This document shows positions 27,276 to 36,895 of a stretch of DNA of 64,000 bases, piece after piece. The stretch is from Verrucomicrobiota bacterium (GTDB lineage Bacteria; Verrucomicrobiota; Verrucomicrobiia; Limisphaerales; UBA9464), in NCBI GenBank assembly GCA_017309115.1, contig JAFLEF010000001.1:277822-341821 (forward strand), read 5' to 3'. The notes beneath the pieces are model-generated. The model saw only the letters and a list, made by a program, of their open reading frames with translations, was not told the origin of the DNA and did not search any database. A program made the translations under genes and the position numbers. Position 1 is the stretch's first letter, and every line of letters begins with the position of its first letter.

Positions 27276-28171
27276 AAATCTGACCTCTTGAGTTGTCGGA
27301 ATTCTGTCTTCGCTTCGATGAGGCTTCTAAGAGCACCGAGTTTGCGAATATGCTCCGGCGTGGTGCCGCAACAGCCGCCCACGATCTGCACCGGCCACGT
27401 TCGGGCGTAGTGCAGGTAACTCTCCGGATCGACGGCGTCCGTGTTAATCCAGCCGTCCTTTTCGTCGGCATAGCCAATGTTGCCATAGGCCATGAGCGGA
27501 AAATCGGGGCCGCAGATCGACCGCAACTCGGCGAGTGGTTTGGCCAGGGTGTGGGCTGGGCCGCAGTTGATACCCAAGGCATTCACTCCCAGCGGCAGCA
27601 ATACTTCAGCGGCAACCGCCAGTGACTCGCCGGACAAGATTCGGCCTTCGCGGTCGCACACAAAACTGACCCACGTGGGCCGACCAGTGATCGTCGCCAA
27701 TTGGGCCGCAATGACGGCTTCCCGAATGGACGTCATCGTCTCGATCAACAGCAGATCAACGCCCGCTTCCACGAGATGTTGGATGCGCTCGGAATGCTCG
27801 GCGCGGCATTCGTCGTCGGGTGGAACCAGGTCGGGACGATAGCAATCCTCCAGCGGGGCCACTGAACCGGCCACTCGGGCAGGCTGGCCGAACTCAGCGA
27901 CCGCTTCTTGAGCGGTCGCCACCGCGCGCCGGGTCAATTCGCGCGCATCGTGCCCTTTACCAGCCAGCACCCGGCGATGAGTGCGAAAGGTGTTGGTAGT
28001 GATGATGTCCGCGCTTGCCTTCAGGTAATCCAGATGGATCTGGCGCAACGTTCCCAACCCGGTGTCATTGGTGAGCGCATTCGCCGACCACAACGGCAAG
28101 CCGGTGTCCACTCCACGCCGGTTCAATTCCGTGCCAGTCGCGCCATCCAGCAAGAGAAGTTTACCGTTCAT
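27272..28171 (-). CDS. homocysteine S-methyltransferase family protein
   Basis: A 299-residue cytoplasmic enzyme of the zinc- and homocysteine-dependent methyltransferase family. The opening LLLDGATGTELNRRG is diagnostic. Zinc ligands are the cysteine in GINCGP and the vicinal pair in VGGCCGTTPEHI, at the usual spacing. It also has DLLLIETMTSIREA and GKGHDARELT. Length agrees with the stand-alone MmuM/HMT-type enzymes, which take methyl groups from S-methylmethionine or betaine-like donors to make methionine; the donor cannot be read from sequence. It is unusual as a cytoplasmic enzyme inside an operon of mostly exported proteins. Both of its gene boundaries overlap the neighbours by four bases. 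Confidence 0.9.
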   Translation of the reverse strand: MNGKLLLLDGATGTELNRRGVDTGLPLWSANALTNDTGLGTLRQIHLDYLKASADIITTNTFRTHRRVLAGKGHDARELTRRAVATAQEAVAEFGQPARVAGSVAPLEDCYRPDLVPPDDECRAEHSERIQHLVEAGVDLLLIETMTSIREAVIAAQLATITGRPTWVSFVCDREGRILSGESLAVAAEVLLPLGVNALGINCGPAHTLAKPLAELRSICGPDFPLMAYGNIGYADEKDGWINTDAVDPESYLHYARTWPVQIVGGCCGTTPEHIRKLGALRSLIEAKTEFRQLKRSDL

Positions 28172-29031
28172 GGGTTTCCCCTTCCCGTGGGGGATTGGCT
28201 GGCCGGGGCGGCCTTCGCACCGGGCAGACGTTGCGGACGAAGTCGCAAGGTGACGTTAGAGCCCACGGCCGGCAGGTTCGCGGGGTTCACCTGCCACAGG
28301 AGTGCTTCCGAATCCTGACTATGAATCGCGGGCAGGCATAGCAACTCGTCCCCGAAGGTTGAGAGCGAGATCACATTTCCACTTTCGTCGCTCAGATAGC
28401 GGCGCGGTCCGGGTCCGTCGCCATCCAAAACGGATCCGGCGAAGAGAAAGGTGTGGGTCGGAAACTTGGCCGGTTTGTCCGCAGACTCAGAGTGACCGGA
28501 CCTCTTGTTGGAGGGTGCGATAAAATCGCTGATGGGGTACTCGACTAAGTTCCCCTCGTTGTCTTTGAGCACCAGAAAGACATCCACCGGACCGCCGCTG
28601 GGGGGAACGTCAAACCAGCGCTCCGTTTGATCCCCCAGTTGCTGGCGCGTGGCGGGGCTCCCCGGTTTGGCACCCAACAGCAGAAGCGCCGCGTGCAGGT
28701 GCATCGGCTTCGCTCCAATCGCGACAATCGACTCGTGCTCCTTGGTGCCCTTGGTGCAGGCCACCAACTCCAACGCACCTCGATGAAGGCAGACGGAACC
28801 TTCCACATCCACGCACCGCTCCTGAACGTTGATCGTCACCCCAGGGAACTTAAGTTTCTCCATAGCCGCTTGCAGGGCGGCGTTCGTGGTGCCCCCGGCT
28901 GCGCCCGGCCGATCGGACGACGGGGCCTCTGAGCGGGATTCGGCTGCGGCCAGGGACACGAAGAACAGCGTCAGCACCGCCCGCCACCGAACAGAACCCG
29001 CTGGTTTCTTGGTGCCTGCTAGAGCGGTCAT
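28168..29031 (-). CDS. exported YdjY-domain protein
   Basis: A 287-residue exported protein. I chose the ATG at 29031: it opens a signal peptide (KPAGSVRWRAVLTLFFVSLA) and has GAGAA upstream; earlier ATGs run into the neighbouring gene. The YdjY pattern covers about residues 60-150: VDVEGSVCLHRGALELVAC, GTKEHESIVAI, then MHLHAALLLLGAKPG. A second half (VDVFLVLKDNEGNLVEYPI, HTFLFAGSVLDGDG, ISLSTFGDELLCLP) is the extension common in planctomycete and verrucomicrobial relatives. The molecular role of YdjY domains is not known. It follows the cyclase-like gene by 38 bases and overlaps the methyltransferase gene by four. Confidence 0.82.
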   Translation of the reverse strand: MTALAGTKKPAGSVRWRAVLTLFFVSLAAAESRSEAPSSDRPGAAGGTTNAALQAAMEKLKFPGVTINVQERCVDVEGSVCLHRGALELVACTKGTKEHESIVAIGAKPMHLHAALLLLGAKPGSPATRQQLGDQTERWFDVPPSGGPVDVFLVLKDNEGNLVEYPISDFIAPSNKRSGHSESADKPAKFPTHTFLFAGSVLDGDGPGPRRYLSDESGNVISLSTFGDELLCLPAIHSQDSEALLWQVNPANLPAVGSNVTLRLRPQRLPGAKAAPASQSPTGRGNP

Positions 29032-29069
29032 TCTTTTCTCAAGCAACCTGCCCCGACGGTCGACGACCC

Positions 29070-30281
29070 TCACGGCATCCTCCATTCGACCAGCTCCAGT
29101 GCCATCACGGCATAGCTCGTGACGAGTACGGGATCCGCTTCCCACCATCGCGGTTCAGGATTCACCCAGGAACCGTCTGGTCGTTGAAGCTGGAGCAAGC
29201 GCCCAGCGACCGCATCCCGCCAAAGGACATCCGCGCCAGTGGCCTGCGGAAGACGATCCTCCCCGGCAGCGGTCAGTGCCTTGGTCAGCAAATAGAGGTA
29301 ATAGAAGTAACCCTGCTGCCCCATCCCGGGGTTTTCTTCCAGGGTGTAGTTGGAGCGAAGCCAGTTCTTAACCGCCACGACCCGCGGATCGTCCGGACCC
29401 AGCTTGGCGTAGATGAAGCTAAGCAGTCCGCCGTAGCTCATGCTGCCATAGCTCCGGAGAGCCACTCGGCCCGTCTGCGAGTTGGTGACGGCTCCTGCCA
29501 TGCTGTGGCCGGGGTAATAGAAGAAGCCGCCCCGATCCTTCGGGTCAGTCGACACCCGCTCGGAGGTGTTGGTGCCGGGCAAGTTTTGGCAGTTCTCCAG
29601 AAAGCGCACCGCCGCCTTCCAGTCCAAGTCGGCCACTGGCATGGCAGTCGAAGGGAGATCCTTCAGGATAACAGCCTCGGAAGCCCGCATCGCCTCGATG
29701 GCCACCAGGGTGTTGTTCATGTCGGAGTGGTCATACTTGCTGCCGTAGCCCACTCCACCGTCAAACGGCGTGTCATTCGTCCCTTTGACGCCCCGATCAA
29801 TCTGGGTGCTGGCGAGGAACTCGCGGGCCTTCAAGATCACCGGCAGGAAGTTCGTGTCCGCGGCCGAGGTCAGCGCCAGCAGCGACAGGGACGTGTTGTA
29901 GTTCGCCAGTCCGACTTTCTGGATGGAACCATCCGGTCTCACGCAGGAGAGGAGATAATCAAAGCCCCGATTCATCTCGGAGGTACGGCTCCGCTGAAAT
30001 CGTTGGGTGGGTTCCAAATTCATCGCCGTCAAGGCCAAGGCCGTGACCGCCGGTTGATCCGGGGTGGACCACCAACCGTTCGAATTCTGAGCCCTTTGAA
30101 GGAAGACAAGTCCACGCTCGATCGCCGCGCGAACCTCTTGCCGCGACGGCGCCTGAGCCGGCTGGGAGGAGGTGGCTCGCTGGGCATTTAAACTCAGGCA
30201 AAGAGCCCAGAACGCGCCGGCGGCTAGAACGGCTGTTGGTATGAGCTGATATCGCATTTTGGGAATCTCAGGGGGATTCAT
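29070..30281 (-). CDS. exported terpenoid-cyclase-like (prenyltransferase/squalene oxidase repeat) protein
   Basis: A 403-residue exported alpha/alpha-barrel protein. The N-terminal hydrophobic stretch ([19 protein letters not shown]) follows MRYQ and acts as signal peptide; the ATG eight codons earlier overlaps the upstream gene stop. Repeats with the QxxxGxW-type pattern are seen: [32 protein letters not shown], and [20 protein letters not shown]. The DxDD acid motif of squalene-hopene cyclases is not present, so real cyclase activity is doubtful. Exported proteins of this fold in PVC bacteria have no agreed function; a protein- or glycan-binding role is possible. Its start overlaps the stop of the enolase-superfamily gene by four bases. 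Confidence 0.82.
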   Translation of the reverse strand: MNPPEIPKMRYQLIPTAVLAAGAFWALCLSLNAQRATSSQPAQAPSRQEVRAAIERGLVFLQRAQNSNGWWSTPDQPAVTALALTAMNLEPTQRFQRSRTSEMNRGFDYLLSCVRPDGSIQKVGLANYNTSLSLLALTSAADTNFLPVILKAREFLASTQIDRGVKGTNDTPFDGGVGYGSKYDHSDMNNTLVAIEAMRASEAVILKDLPSTAMPVADLDWKAAVRFLENCQNLPGTNTSERVSTDPKDRGGFFYYPGHSMAGAVTNSQTGRVALRSYGSMSYGGLLSFIYAKLGPDDPRVVAVKNWLRSNYTLEENPGMGQQGYFYYLYLLTKALTAAGEDRLPQATGADVLWRDAVAGRLLQLQRPDGSWVNPEPRWWEADPVLVTSYAVMALELVEWRMP

Positions 30282-31381
30282 TCGACGACGACCTCCCGCG
30301 GGCCAAGTACGTCGAGTTTCGGGCGAACACCGAGACCCGGCGCCCGGGGCGCGGCCATGCGGCTGTTCACCCGCTGGGGCGCCCCGTCAGCCGTGCTCAC
30401 GGTCACGTAACTGTTGAAGTCAGTCGTGCTGAAGAGGAGTTCCGTAGGCGTGCTGTGCGCCAGATGTGCGATGGCGGCCGTGGCAATATCGCCGCCCCAG
30501 GAATCTTCCAGTGTCATCCCAATTCCCATGCTCACACAGAGGTCACGGGCCTGCTTGATCTTCGTGAGCCCTCCCAGCTTGCTAATCTTCAGGTTCACCA
30601 CGTCCATCGCGAGATCGGCCTTTGCCCGGAGCAGAATGCCGAGATCGTCGATGTTTTCGTCGAGTACGAACGGATGCGGAATCTGACGACGCACGGCGAG
30701 GCATTCCTCGTAGGTACGGCAGGGTTGTTCGATGTAGACATCCACGTCTTGCACGGCCTTGGCAATACGAATGGCTTCGTGCTGAACCCATCCGGTGTTC
30801 GCATCAGCCACCAGTCGGTCCCCGGGCTGAAGCTCGGCGGCGACGGCCTTGATACGCGCAATGTCGACATCTGGATCACCCCCGACCTTGAGCTGGAACC
30901 GTCGATAACCTTCCGCGCGATAGCCCGCGACCTTGGCCGCCATATGTTCCGGTGACTCCTGCGAGATGGCGCGGTAGAGATGAACGTCCTCGCCGTAACG
31001 TCCACCCAGCAATTCACAGACGGGCAGGCCAGTCGCTTGGCCCAGGATGTCCCAGCAGGCGATATCGACACCGCTTTTCACATAGGGATGGCCGATCAAC
31101 GCGGCATCCATTGTGCGATTGAGCTTGCCGAGTTGACGCGGGTCTTCGCCGAGCAAGTGCGGCCCAAGTTCGCGCAATCCGGCGCGTACGCCCTTGGCAT
31201 AGGCCGGCAGATAGAACGGCCCGAGCGGACAGACCTCACCGTAGCCAATGAAACCGGAGTCGGTTTCTACGCCGACAATGGTACTATCGAAGACGGTTAC
31301 AGATTTGCCGCCGGACCATTTGTAAGTCACTTCGTGCAGCGGAAGGTCCACGCGATGGGCAAAGATGCGGGTGATTTTCAT
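30278..31381 (-). CDS. mandelate racemase/muconate lactonizing enzyme family protein
   Basis: A 367-residue cytoplasmic enolase-superfamily enzyme starting [15 protein letters not shown]; the longer open frame upstream lacks homology and overlaps the previous gene. Metal ligands are the acids in [14 protein letters not shown] and FVLDEN. A catalytic Lys precedes them in FQLKVGG, and the second lysine is in LKISKLGG, with the closing motif TLEDSWGGD. These enzymes abstract a proton alpha to a carboxylate, then eliminate water or racemise. The IEQPC and LEDSWGGD motifs recall the cis-3-hydroxyproline dehydratase and hydroxyproline-betaine branch, but that is a weak assignment. It is one of only two clear cytoplasmic enzymes of the operon, so it may process a product made outside. 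Confidence 0.88.
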   Translation of the reverse strand: MKITRIFAHRVDLPLHEVTYKWSGGKSVTVFDSTIVGVETDSGFIGYGEVCPLGPFYLPAYAKGVRAGLRELGPHLLGEDPRQLGKLNRTMDAALIGHPYVKSGVDIACWDILGQATGLPVCELLGGRYGEDVHLYRAISQESPEHMAAKVAGYRAEGYRRFQLKVGGDPDVDIARIKAVAAELQPGDRLVADANTGWVQHEAIRIAKAVQDVDVYIEQPCRTYEECLAVRRQIPHPFVLDENIDDLGILLRAKADLAMDVVNLKISKLGGLTKIKQARDLCVSMGIGMTLEDSWGGDIATAAIAHLAHSTPTELLFSTTDFNSYVTVSTADGAPQRVNSRMAAPRAPGLGVRPKLDVLGPREVVVE

Positions 31382-31394
31382 GGATGAAGTCGGA

Positions 31395-32423
31395 TCATTT
31401 GCAGGCCGAGACCGGCTTCGGAACGACTCCCAATCGTTGGTAGTCGAACCCGCTGCCGAGAGGCTGGTAGTCGCCCACGACTTCGACGCTGCGGGTAACA
31501 TTGATGGCTGACTCCAGGCCCAGACCCCAGTAGGCGGCGTTGATGATCAGTCGACGCAAGCCGGCGCTCTTCAAGTCGGAGGCGCTGCCCATCGTTGAGT
31601 GGAAGACCCGGGCGGTCTTGCCTCCGCTGGTCTGCCAAGGCTTCACCCACGCCACCGGCAACGGTTCGAGCTTTTCGTTCGGCGGGTCCTCGGGCCGGCG
31701 GCCCAGGAGCGGTTGTCCCCAGACGAGCGCCGTGCAGTCCTCCGGCAGACTCTTGCCTTCCTCGTATGTGCGATAGACGTCCGTGTCACCCCAGATGTCG
31801 GTGACGCCGGCGAGGACGGGATGGCCCCTTTGCTCCTGGACGATAATGCCGCGCGTGGAGTCGGCCATCCATTCTCCGTGGTGGTTCAGAAACGTGCCAC
31901 CCAGAACGTCCTCCCCCCAGCGCACCTGCCGGCCATTAATCTTGTAAGGCAACGAACCGATAAAGCCGTGATTCGCGGTGCGGAGCGCGATGATGGGTCG
32001 GCCGGAGTCCACATACTTCACGATGTGCTCCAACTCGGACTTAGGCAGCGTGAGCAGACGGGTGAAGAAGATGACGAGATCGGCGGACGCGAGGTGTTCC
32101 AGGCCGGGGATGTGGTGCGGTTTGAATTCGGCCTCTTTCCCCTTCTCCGGATACACCGGTAGGGTCGGGTCCACCTCGCCGCGCTCGTTCACTCCGAAGA
32201 GCACAGTGCAGTCGAACCCATGATGCATGCTGAGAATCTTCGCCATCATGGGCATCGCCTGCTCGCTGCGATACTCCTGGTCGGCGGCGATCAGGATGAG
32301 GTGTTTGCCCTTTCCGGGGCCGTTGCCGCCGGGATAGGTCAGCCACTGCGGATTCTCCGGCACGGGATGCGCGAGAACGCGGAGTCCGAACGCGAGGAAC
32401 GTACTGAGGAGGATCGCCTTCAT
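31395..32423 (-). CDS. exported ThuA-like domain protein
   Basis: A 342-residue exported protein. The signal peptide is [18 protein letters not shown]. The class-I glutamine amidotransferase-like fold of ThuA is seen from [19 protein letters not shown] through [47 protein letters not shown] and [17 protein letters not shown] to [20 protein letters not shown]. ThuA was linked to trehalose utilisation, and related proteins have been tied to keto-sugar metabolism in other bacteria; its chemistry is unsettled. The nucleophile Cys of true amidotransferases is absent. It overlaps the zincin gene upstream by four bases and ends 13 bases before the enolase-superfamily gene. Confidence 0.88.
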   Translation of the reverse strand: MKAILLSTFLAFGLRVLAHPVPENPQWLTYPGGNGPGKGKHLILIAADQEYRSEQAMPMMAKILSMHHGFDCTVLFGVNERGEVDPTLPVYPEKGKEAEFKPHHIPGLEHLASADLVIFFTRLLTLPKSELEHIVKYVDSGRPIIALRTANHGFIGSLPYKINGRQVRWGEDVLGGTFLNHHGEWMADSTRGIIVQEQRGHPVLAGVTDIWGDTDVYRTYEEGKSLPEDCTALVWGQPLLGRRPEDPPNEKLEPLPVAWVKPWQTSGGKTARVFHSTMGSASDLKSAGLRRLIINAAYWGLGLESAINVTRSVEVVGDYQPLGSGFDYQRLGVVPKPVSACK

Positions 32424-33199
32424 TTTGTGGCAGGCACACCCCAGAGGGTTTCGAGCAGCATGAACATCCCGGGGTCATGCGATTTCAGCTCGGCGCGAGT
32501 GAAGGGAAAGAAGTCGTTGCGCGTGAAGTAGGCCTCGGTGGTTTCCGCGAAATACTCCATCGGGCTGGTCATAGCATAGGCCCGCTCGTAGGTGTTGGCC
32601 CTCCCGTTGCCTTCCCCAAAGGAGCGTTCGACCCGCTCGTAGCTGCCGCTAGCCTTGGCGCGATCGTAGGCGGCCTTGATCTCGGCGTTATCGAAGCCGT
32701 TCGTGAGCACCCGGAAGTGGTAGGCGTGGGCCAGTTCGTGCAGGGCGAAGTTCGGCATTCGCCGCATCTCCGACTCAAAGTCATTCACGCCGGAAAACTC
32801 CACACCCCGCGCCATCAGTGGATCGCGACCGTTGGCGGCCAACCAGCCCGAATCGGGATGAAACTCCGCGCCGCTGCGGCCCGGCTGGTAGGCGGGGGAA
32901 AAATACAGAGGCACTTTCTTCAGTTCGGCCACGGCGGCCGCTGGCAGATCGCGCACAATCTCATCGAGCATCTTCTTCAATCCAGCGAGGGCGCGCGCGG
33001 TGTCTTCCGCCTCAGTCTCCAGCAACTTCTGATGGATGTGAACCTGCCAGCCGGAAATGTCGCGCGTCGCCCGCGGAACGACCACACGCTCGGGAGTCTT
33101 GGGTTCGGCTGTACGGGCCATCGTGAGACTCGTCAGCAGCACGATCAGGTAAACGACGGTGAAGCGGAGGAGTGGAATCGCTGACAGAGGATACTTCAT
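32420..33199 (-). CDS. exported zincin-type metallopeptidase-like protein
   Basis: A 259-residue exported protein with signal peptide LRFTVVYLIVLLTSLTMA. The zinc motif is HELAHAYH (HExxH) in PNFALHELAHAYHFR. The third ligand is probably a Glu in MEYFAETTEAYFTRNDFFPF, about 55 residues later, which is a gluzincin-like arrangement. Conserved flanks include VPLYFSPAYQPGRSGAEFHP and DPGMFMLLETLWG. Proteins like this are annotated as metallopeptidases in PVC genomes without a known substrate. It lies four bases after the end of the propeller gene upstream and overlaps the ThuA-like gene by four, so it is translated with both. Confidence 0.8.
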   Translation of the reverse strand: MKYPLSAIPLLRFTVVYLIVLLTSLTMARTAEPKTPERVVVPRATRDISGWQVHIHQKLLETEAEDTARALAGLKKMLDEIVRDLPAAAVAELKKVPLYFSPAYQPGRSGAEFHPDSGWLAANGRDPLMARGVEFSGVNDFESEMRRMPNFALHELAHAYHFRVLTNGFDNAEIKAAYDRAKASGSYERVERSFGEGNGRANTYERAYAMTSPMEYFAETTEAYFTRNDFFPFTRAELKSHDPGMFMLLETLWGVPATK

Positions 33200-33203
33200 G
33201 CCG

Positions 33204-34679
33204 TTATTTCGGGATTTCGTTCAGTGTGTAGTAAGCGCGGTCGTGCAACAGCAGTTCGCCGTCCCGGGACTTGAACTCAGGCAGGTGGAAGTCGTGAACG
33301 TGCCCCTGAACCAGGCCCTTCACCCGCAGGCGCACGCTGCTTCCGTCCGCCGCGACTTCGGCGGAGGTGATTTTGGGGTGCGTATGATCCACCTCAGGGC
33401 TGCCATAGTCCTCCTGGTAAATGTGCGTGTAGGTCTGGAGCGAATAGCTCTCCGGGCGGGCGGCGAGCGCGGCCTCCACGGGGCGGGTGAAGCGCAGCAC
33501 GAAGCCATCGGGCTGAGCCCGAATGTCGAGGATTTCGAACGGCGTCTTGCCGGTCCAGTCGAGACGCTGGAGCAGATTGTCCTTCATCCCGCGCACGGGC
33601 CAACCGCGGTTCGTGCCGCCCACGATCAACTTACCTTCGGGTGTGAAATGCACCGCCAGGATCCCGGTGCCCAACCCTTCGCGGAAGGGATAACACGCAC
33701 CCTGCCAAACGCCGTTGACCAACTCCGTCGTCACGCGCATCACGACGCACAACGAGTAATCACCGACGAAGATCTGCTGATCGAACGGACCGAACAACCC
33801 ACCCGCGCGGCACACTTCGAACGCGGAGATCGAGCGGCCCATCTTTTTGTAGGGGAACACCACGGCGTAGGGAACCAATTCCTTCACGCGCAGACGCTCC
33901 GTCTCCAAGCGCGACGGCGAATTCGGCATCACCGGGGTCGCGCCCAGGTTGGTCGCAAACGGATACCAGTTGAAGCTGATAGGGTGCCCCATGAAGCCAC
34001 CCGGCTTGAGGTGCTTGAGCGAACACGAGCCGTTCCACGGCCCCTGGCTCTCAACGTAGAACATCTCACCCTGCTCGTTGGGCCCCACGCCCAGCGGACT
34101 CCGGAGTCCACTGCACAACGGGATGGTCTTTCCGTCCGGCGTAATCTTGAGCGCCCAACCCCGAAACAATTCCTTCGAGTGGTAAGACTCGGACAGCCCC
34201 AGCGCGACGTAGAGATTTCCCGCCGCGTCAAACTTCGATCCGAGCGCAAACTCATGATAGTGACCGAAACCCCAGGCATCGCTGATCGTATCGTACCGGT
34301 CTGCGCGACCGTCGCCATTCGTGTCGGCGATCCTCGTGATCTCGGCCGCATGCGTCGCGTAGAACGCGCCGTCGCGCCAAGCCAGCCCGAGCACTTCGTC
34401 CAAACCGCTGGCGAATGTGCTCACCTTCGGGCTGGGGTTCTCCGCGCCCACACCGGTGAACAGCAGGATTTCCCCGCGCCGCGTCCCAACCGCGAGCCTT
34501 CCATCCGGCAGCGAAACGAAACTGCCGGACTCCAGATACACACCCTCCGGCATCGGAACATTCACCAGGCGGTAGTACGCGGCCTCCCGTTCCGCCGTGC
34601 CCCACGAATCACCAAACTCCTCGGCGGCCGTGACGAGGAACGGGAGCAGGCAAAGAAAGCTGAGAAGAAAACGACTCAT
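33204..34679 (-). CDS. exported sorbosone-dehydrogenase-like beta-propeller protein
   Basis: A 491-residue exported protein. The signal peptide is MSRFLLSFLCLLPFLVTAA. Propeller strands resemble the PVC-type glucose/sorbosone dehydrogenase-like family: SFVSLPDGRLAVGTRRGEIL, VLGLAWRDGAFYATHAAEIT, DTNGDGRADRYDTISDAWGF, LRSPLGVGPNEQGEMFYVES and IFVGDYSLCVVMRVT. Ca-binding-like DTNGDGRAD is typical. Whether it binds PQQ cannot be seen. A C-terminal beta-domain (PFEILDIRAQPDGFVLRFTR) follows the propeller. Position directly after the five-haem cytochrome gene, with a four-base overlap, suggests that electrons from any oxidation could pass to that cytochrome; this is inference. Confidence 0.82.
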   Translation of the reverse strand: MSRFLLSFLCLLPFLVTAAEEFGDSWGTAEREAAYYRLVNVPMPEGVYLESGSFVSLPDGRLAVGTRRGEILLFTGVGAENPSPKVSTFASGLDEVLGLAWRDGAFYATHAAEITRIADTNGDGRADRYDTISDAWGFGHYHEFALGSKFDAAGNLYVALGLSESYHSKELFRGWALKITPDGKTIPLCSGLRSPLGVGPNEQGEMFYVESQGPWNGSCSLKHLKPGGFMGHPISFNWYPFATNLGATPVMPNSPSRLETERLRVKELVPYAVVFPYKKMGRSISAFEVCRAGGLFGPFDQQIFVGDYSLCVVMRVTTELVNGVWQGACYPFREGLGTGILAVHFTPEGKLIVGGTNRGWPVRGMKDNLLQRLDWTGKTPFEILDIRAQPDGFVLRFTRPVEAALAARPESYSLQTYTHIYQEDYGSPEVDHTHPKITSAEVAADGSSVRLRVKGLVQGHVHDFHLPEFKSRDGELLLHDRAYYTLNEIPK

Positions 34680-36895
34680 GGCTGGGCGATGAAGTGGTAC
34701 TCCAGTTTCAACTCACCGCCCGTCGCCGGCAGCAGGAGTTCCTTGGCGTCTCCAACGCCACGCACCGTGCCCGGCCCGGAGAGGCGCACCACCAAACTCC
34801 TGCCGATGGCGAACTCGTTCACTCCGCGGGGCTCGATGGAAGTGTTGGCAGCGACACGGAAGTACAGGCCAGCCGGCGGGGCCTGAGGAAACCTCAGGGT
34901 GCGTTCAAGTCGGGGACGGCCCGCGTTGGGCCGTTCGACAAAGAAGTCCTCCACCGCAAAACCGTCCACAAGGTAGCGAAACGTTGGCCGTTGCCGATCG
35001 TCGAGGATGTAGCCCTGGAACGAAACCGTCCGTGGTCGGGGGGTTGGATCCGGCACGGGCCAGACTTGGTCCGGCTGCGCGAGGACGGCGAAGGCCGGCC
35101 CCGAAGGAAACTTGACGGCGTCTCGGCCAAGGATGCGCGCCTCCCCGGCACCTTGGCCGCGCCAGATACCGGAAGCCTCGATGAACCCACCGGTCCAAAG
35201 AGAAGCGAGCCGCATCTGCTCGGCATCAAACGAGAGGTTGATGCCACCCGGATAGCCGACTCCGATGCCCCGCTTGCCAATGCCCGGGAACGCGCGGCGA
35301 ATGATGACGGCCTCGTCCTTCACCGTGATGACGAGCGGCTCCAGCACCAACCCGGCGGGTTCGCTCGCATCAGGCCCTTGCTCGAGATATTGCCACAGCG
35401 CGTCCCGCTGCTGACCGGAGTCACCGCCGAGCACGTTGGTCAGCGGAGATTTTCCATCAGGCCAGAACCCGGGCATGATCGTGAGCGGCGAGAACCGCTC
35501 CGGTTGCTCAAGGTAACGATGAAACCAGTTCTCTTCCAACCGCTCCGTCATCGTCATCAAGTCCAAGGCCTGGATGGCCCCGGCGCTCTTCTCCCGGAAG
35601 GTGTGGCAGGCAATGCAGTTAAATCCTTTGCTGCCCACGAGATCACGGCCGACCTGGCGCGGCCGGCCGCTCTCGCCAACGCGGGTGAACACCGCTGGCG
35701 GCAGCGTATCGACAGCCTTCAAGCGGGCCACAAGTGGACCGGCGTTCGCCGAGCCAAACTTCGGCATCCGCGTGTTCAAATACGGTCGAGCGGAGGCACC
35801 GTTCGCGATGACTTCGTGCAGCCACCGCGCCTTGAGCTTGGCCCCCACGCCGGTGAGCGTTGGCGGGAGGCGGCCCTGGTCACCCAGATTCTCGTCCTTG
35901 CCGGTGAAATACTCGTGGCGATCAGCCGGGACTCCGCCGAGTCCATCCCGTTGATGACACGCAACGCAATTCAACTGAGTGAGCGTCAACTGCACCTCCT
36001 CCGCGGGCGTCCACAGCCTCGCGTCCTCGGACAACACCGCCCGCAACGCCGCACGTTGATTCTCCGCGAGCGGATAATGCGGCCAAGCGCCGCGCTGGTC
36101 CGACAGACATCCCTCACCCCCGCGCAGCTTGCTGAAGGCCGTGAGCACGGGGGACCCGAGTGGGGCCTCCGCGCGGTGGCAGGCCTGGCACCGATACTCG
36201 GCAAACAGCGCCTTGCCCCGCGCGGCGAGCGAAGGATCAGGTGAGAAGGCCGGTGGTGGAGTCTTCTGTTCGCGCAGCAGATAGCTCGCGAGGTCCGTCG
36301 CCTCTGTTCGTTCGAGCTGACCATCCGGCATCCGCCCGCTGGGCCGAATGTCGAGCGGTCGTTCCAGGAACGCCGCCAAGCTCGCAACGGTGTATTTTTC
36401 CGCCAAGGGACCCAGCGGCACCGAGCCGGACAACGACTTCTCCGGCGAATGACACGCCACGCACCCGACCGAGTGATACAACTTCCGGCCGCGCTCCACC
36501 GCCTCCGGTTGGGGCAGCTCCGAGGGCTTGGGTCGACCCAACGTGGCGAGGTAGTGCGCCAGCGCGTTGGCCACGTCCTCACGTTGCGCTTCCGGCAAGT
36601 GCGCCAGCACATCCGGCATCGTTGTCCCCGGCTTCACGCCGGAGGGCGACGCCAGGAACCGCCGCAGGTGTGCTCCGTTGACCCGTGCTCCGACCTCGGA
36701 CAGGTCCGGCCCTGGTTTTGAGAGAAACGCCTTCTGTTCGCTAACGTGACAGGCGGTGCAACCCAACTCGCTCACGAGCACCGCCCCCGCGAACGGTTCC
36801 CGGCCGACGCGCTCCCACCCGGCGACGAACGGCGCTTGGGCGTGAACCAACCCGATCAGGATCGTTGCAAAAAATGCCCGCAGAACACCCTTCAT
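34676..36895 (-). CDS. exported pentahaem cytochrome c protein
   Basis: A 739-residue exported protein with five CxxCH haem sites: GCTACH, GCVACH, CQACH, NCVACH and NCIACH, spread over the first 450 residues. The signal peptide is short (LRAFFATILIGLVHAQA). Met ligands may lie in GTTMPDV, SGRMPDG, NTRMPKF and IMPGFWP. The last 250 residues are a haem-free beta-rich domain (RTVSFQGYILDDRQRPTFRY, FRVAANTSIEPRGVNEFA) like those on PVC-type periplasmic cytochromes. It would carry electrons in the periplasm. Both gene ends overlap neighbours by four bases: the peptidase gene upstream and the sorbosone-dehydrogenase-like gene downstream. Confidence 0.9.
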   Translation of the reverse strand: MKGVLRAFFATILIGLVHAQAPFVAGWERVGREPFAGAVLVSELGCTACHVSEQKAFLSKPGPDLSEVGARVNGAHLRRFLASPSGVKPGTTMPDVLAHLPEAQREDVANALAHYLATLGRPKPSELPQPEAVERGRKLYHSVGCVACHSPEKSLSGSVPLGPLAEKYTVASLAAFLERPLDIRPSGRMPDGQLERTEATDLASYLLREQKTPPPAFSPDPSLAARGKALFAEYRCQACHRAEAPLGSPVLTAFSKLRGGEGCLSDQRGAWPHYPLAENQRAALRAVLSEDARLWTPAEEVQLTLTQLNCVACHQRDGLGGVPADRHEYFTGKDENLGDQGRLPPTLTGVGAKLKARWLHEVIANGASARPYLNTRMPKFGSANAGPLVARLKAVDTLPPAVFTRVGESGRPRQVGRDLVGSKGFNCIACHTFREKSAGAIQALDLMTMTERLEENWFHRYLEQPERFSPLTIMPGFWPDGKSPLTNVLGGDSGQQRDALWQYLEQGPDASEPAGLVLEPLVITVKDEAVIIRRAFPGIGKRGIGVGYPGGINLSFDAEQMRLASLWTGGFIEASGIWRGQGAGEARILGRDAVKFPSGPAFAVLAQPDQVWPVPDPTPRPRTVSFQGYILDDRQRPTFRYLVDGFAVEDFFVERPNAGRPRLERTLRFPQAPPAGLYFRVAANTSIEPRGVNEFAIGRSLVVRLSGPGTVRGVGDAKELLLPATGGELKLEYHFIAQP

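Noticed and set aside
33159-34886. Plus-strand open frame of 575 codons opposite the sorbosone-dehydrogenase-like gene
   Set aside because: Composition is shadow-like and it spans two real minus-strand genes, including signal peptide and propeller motifs on the other strand.
34694-36244. Plus-strand open frame of 516 codons opposite the pentahaem cytochrome gene
   Set aside because: Five CxxCH motifs on the minus strand decide the coding strand; the plus frame has no recognisable feature.
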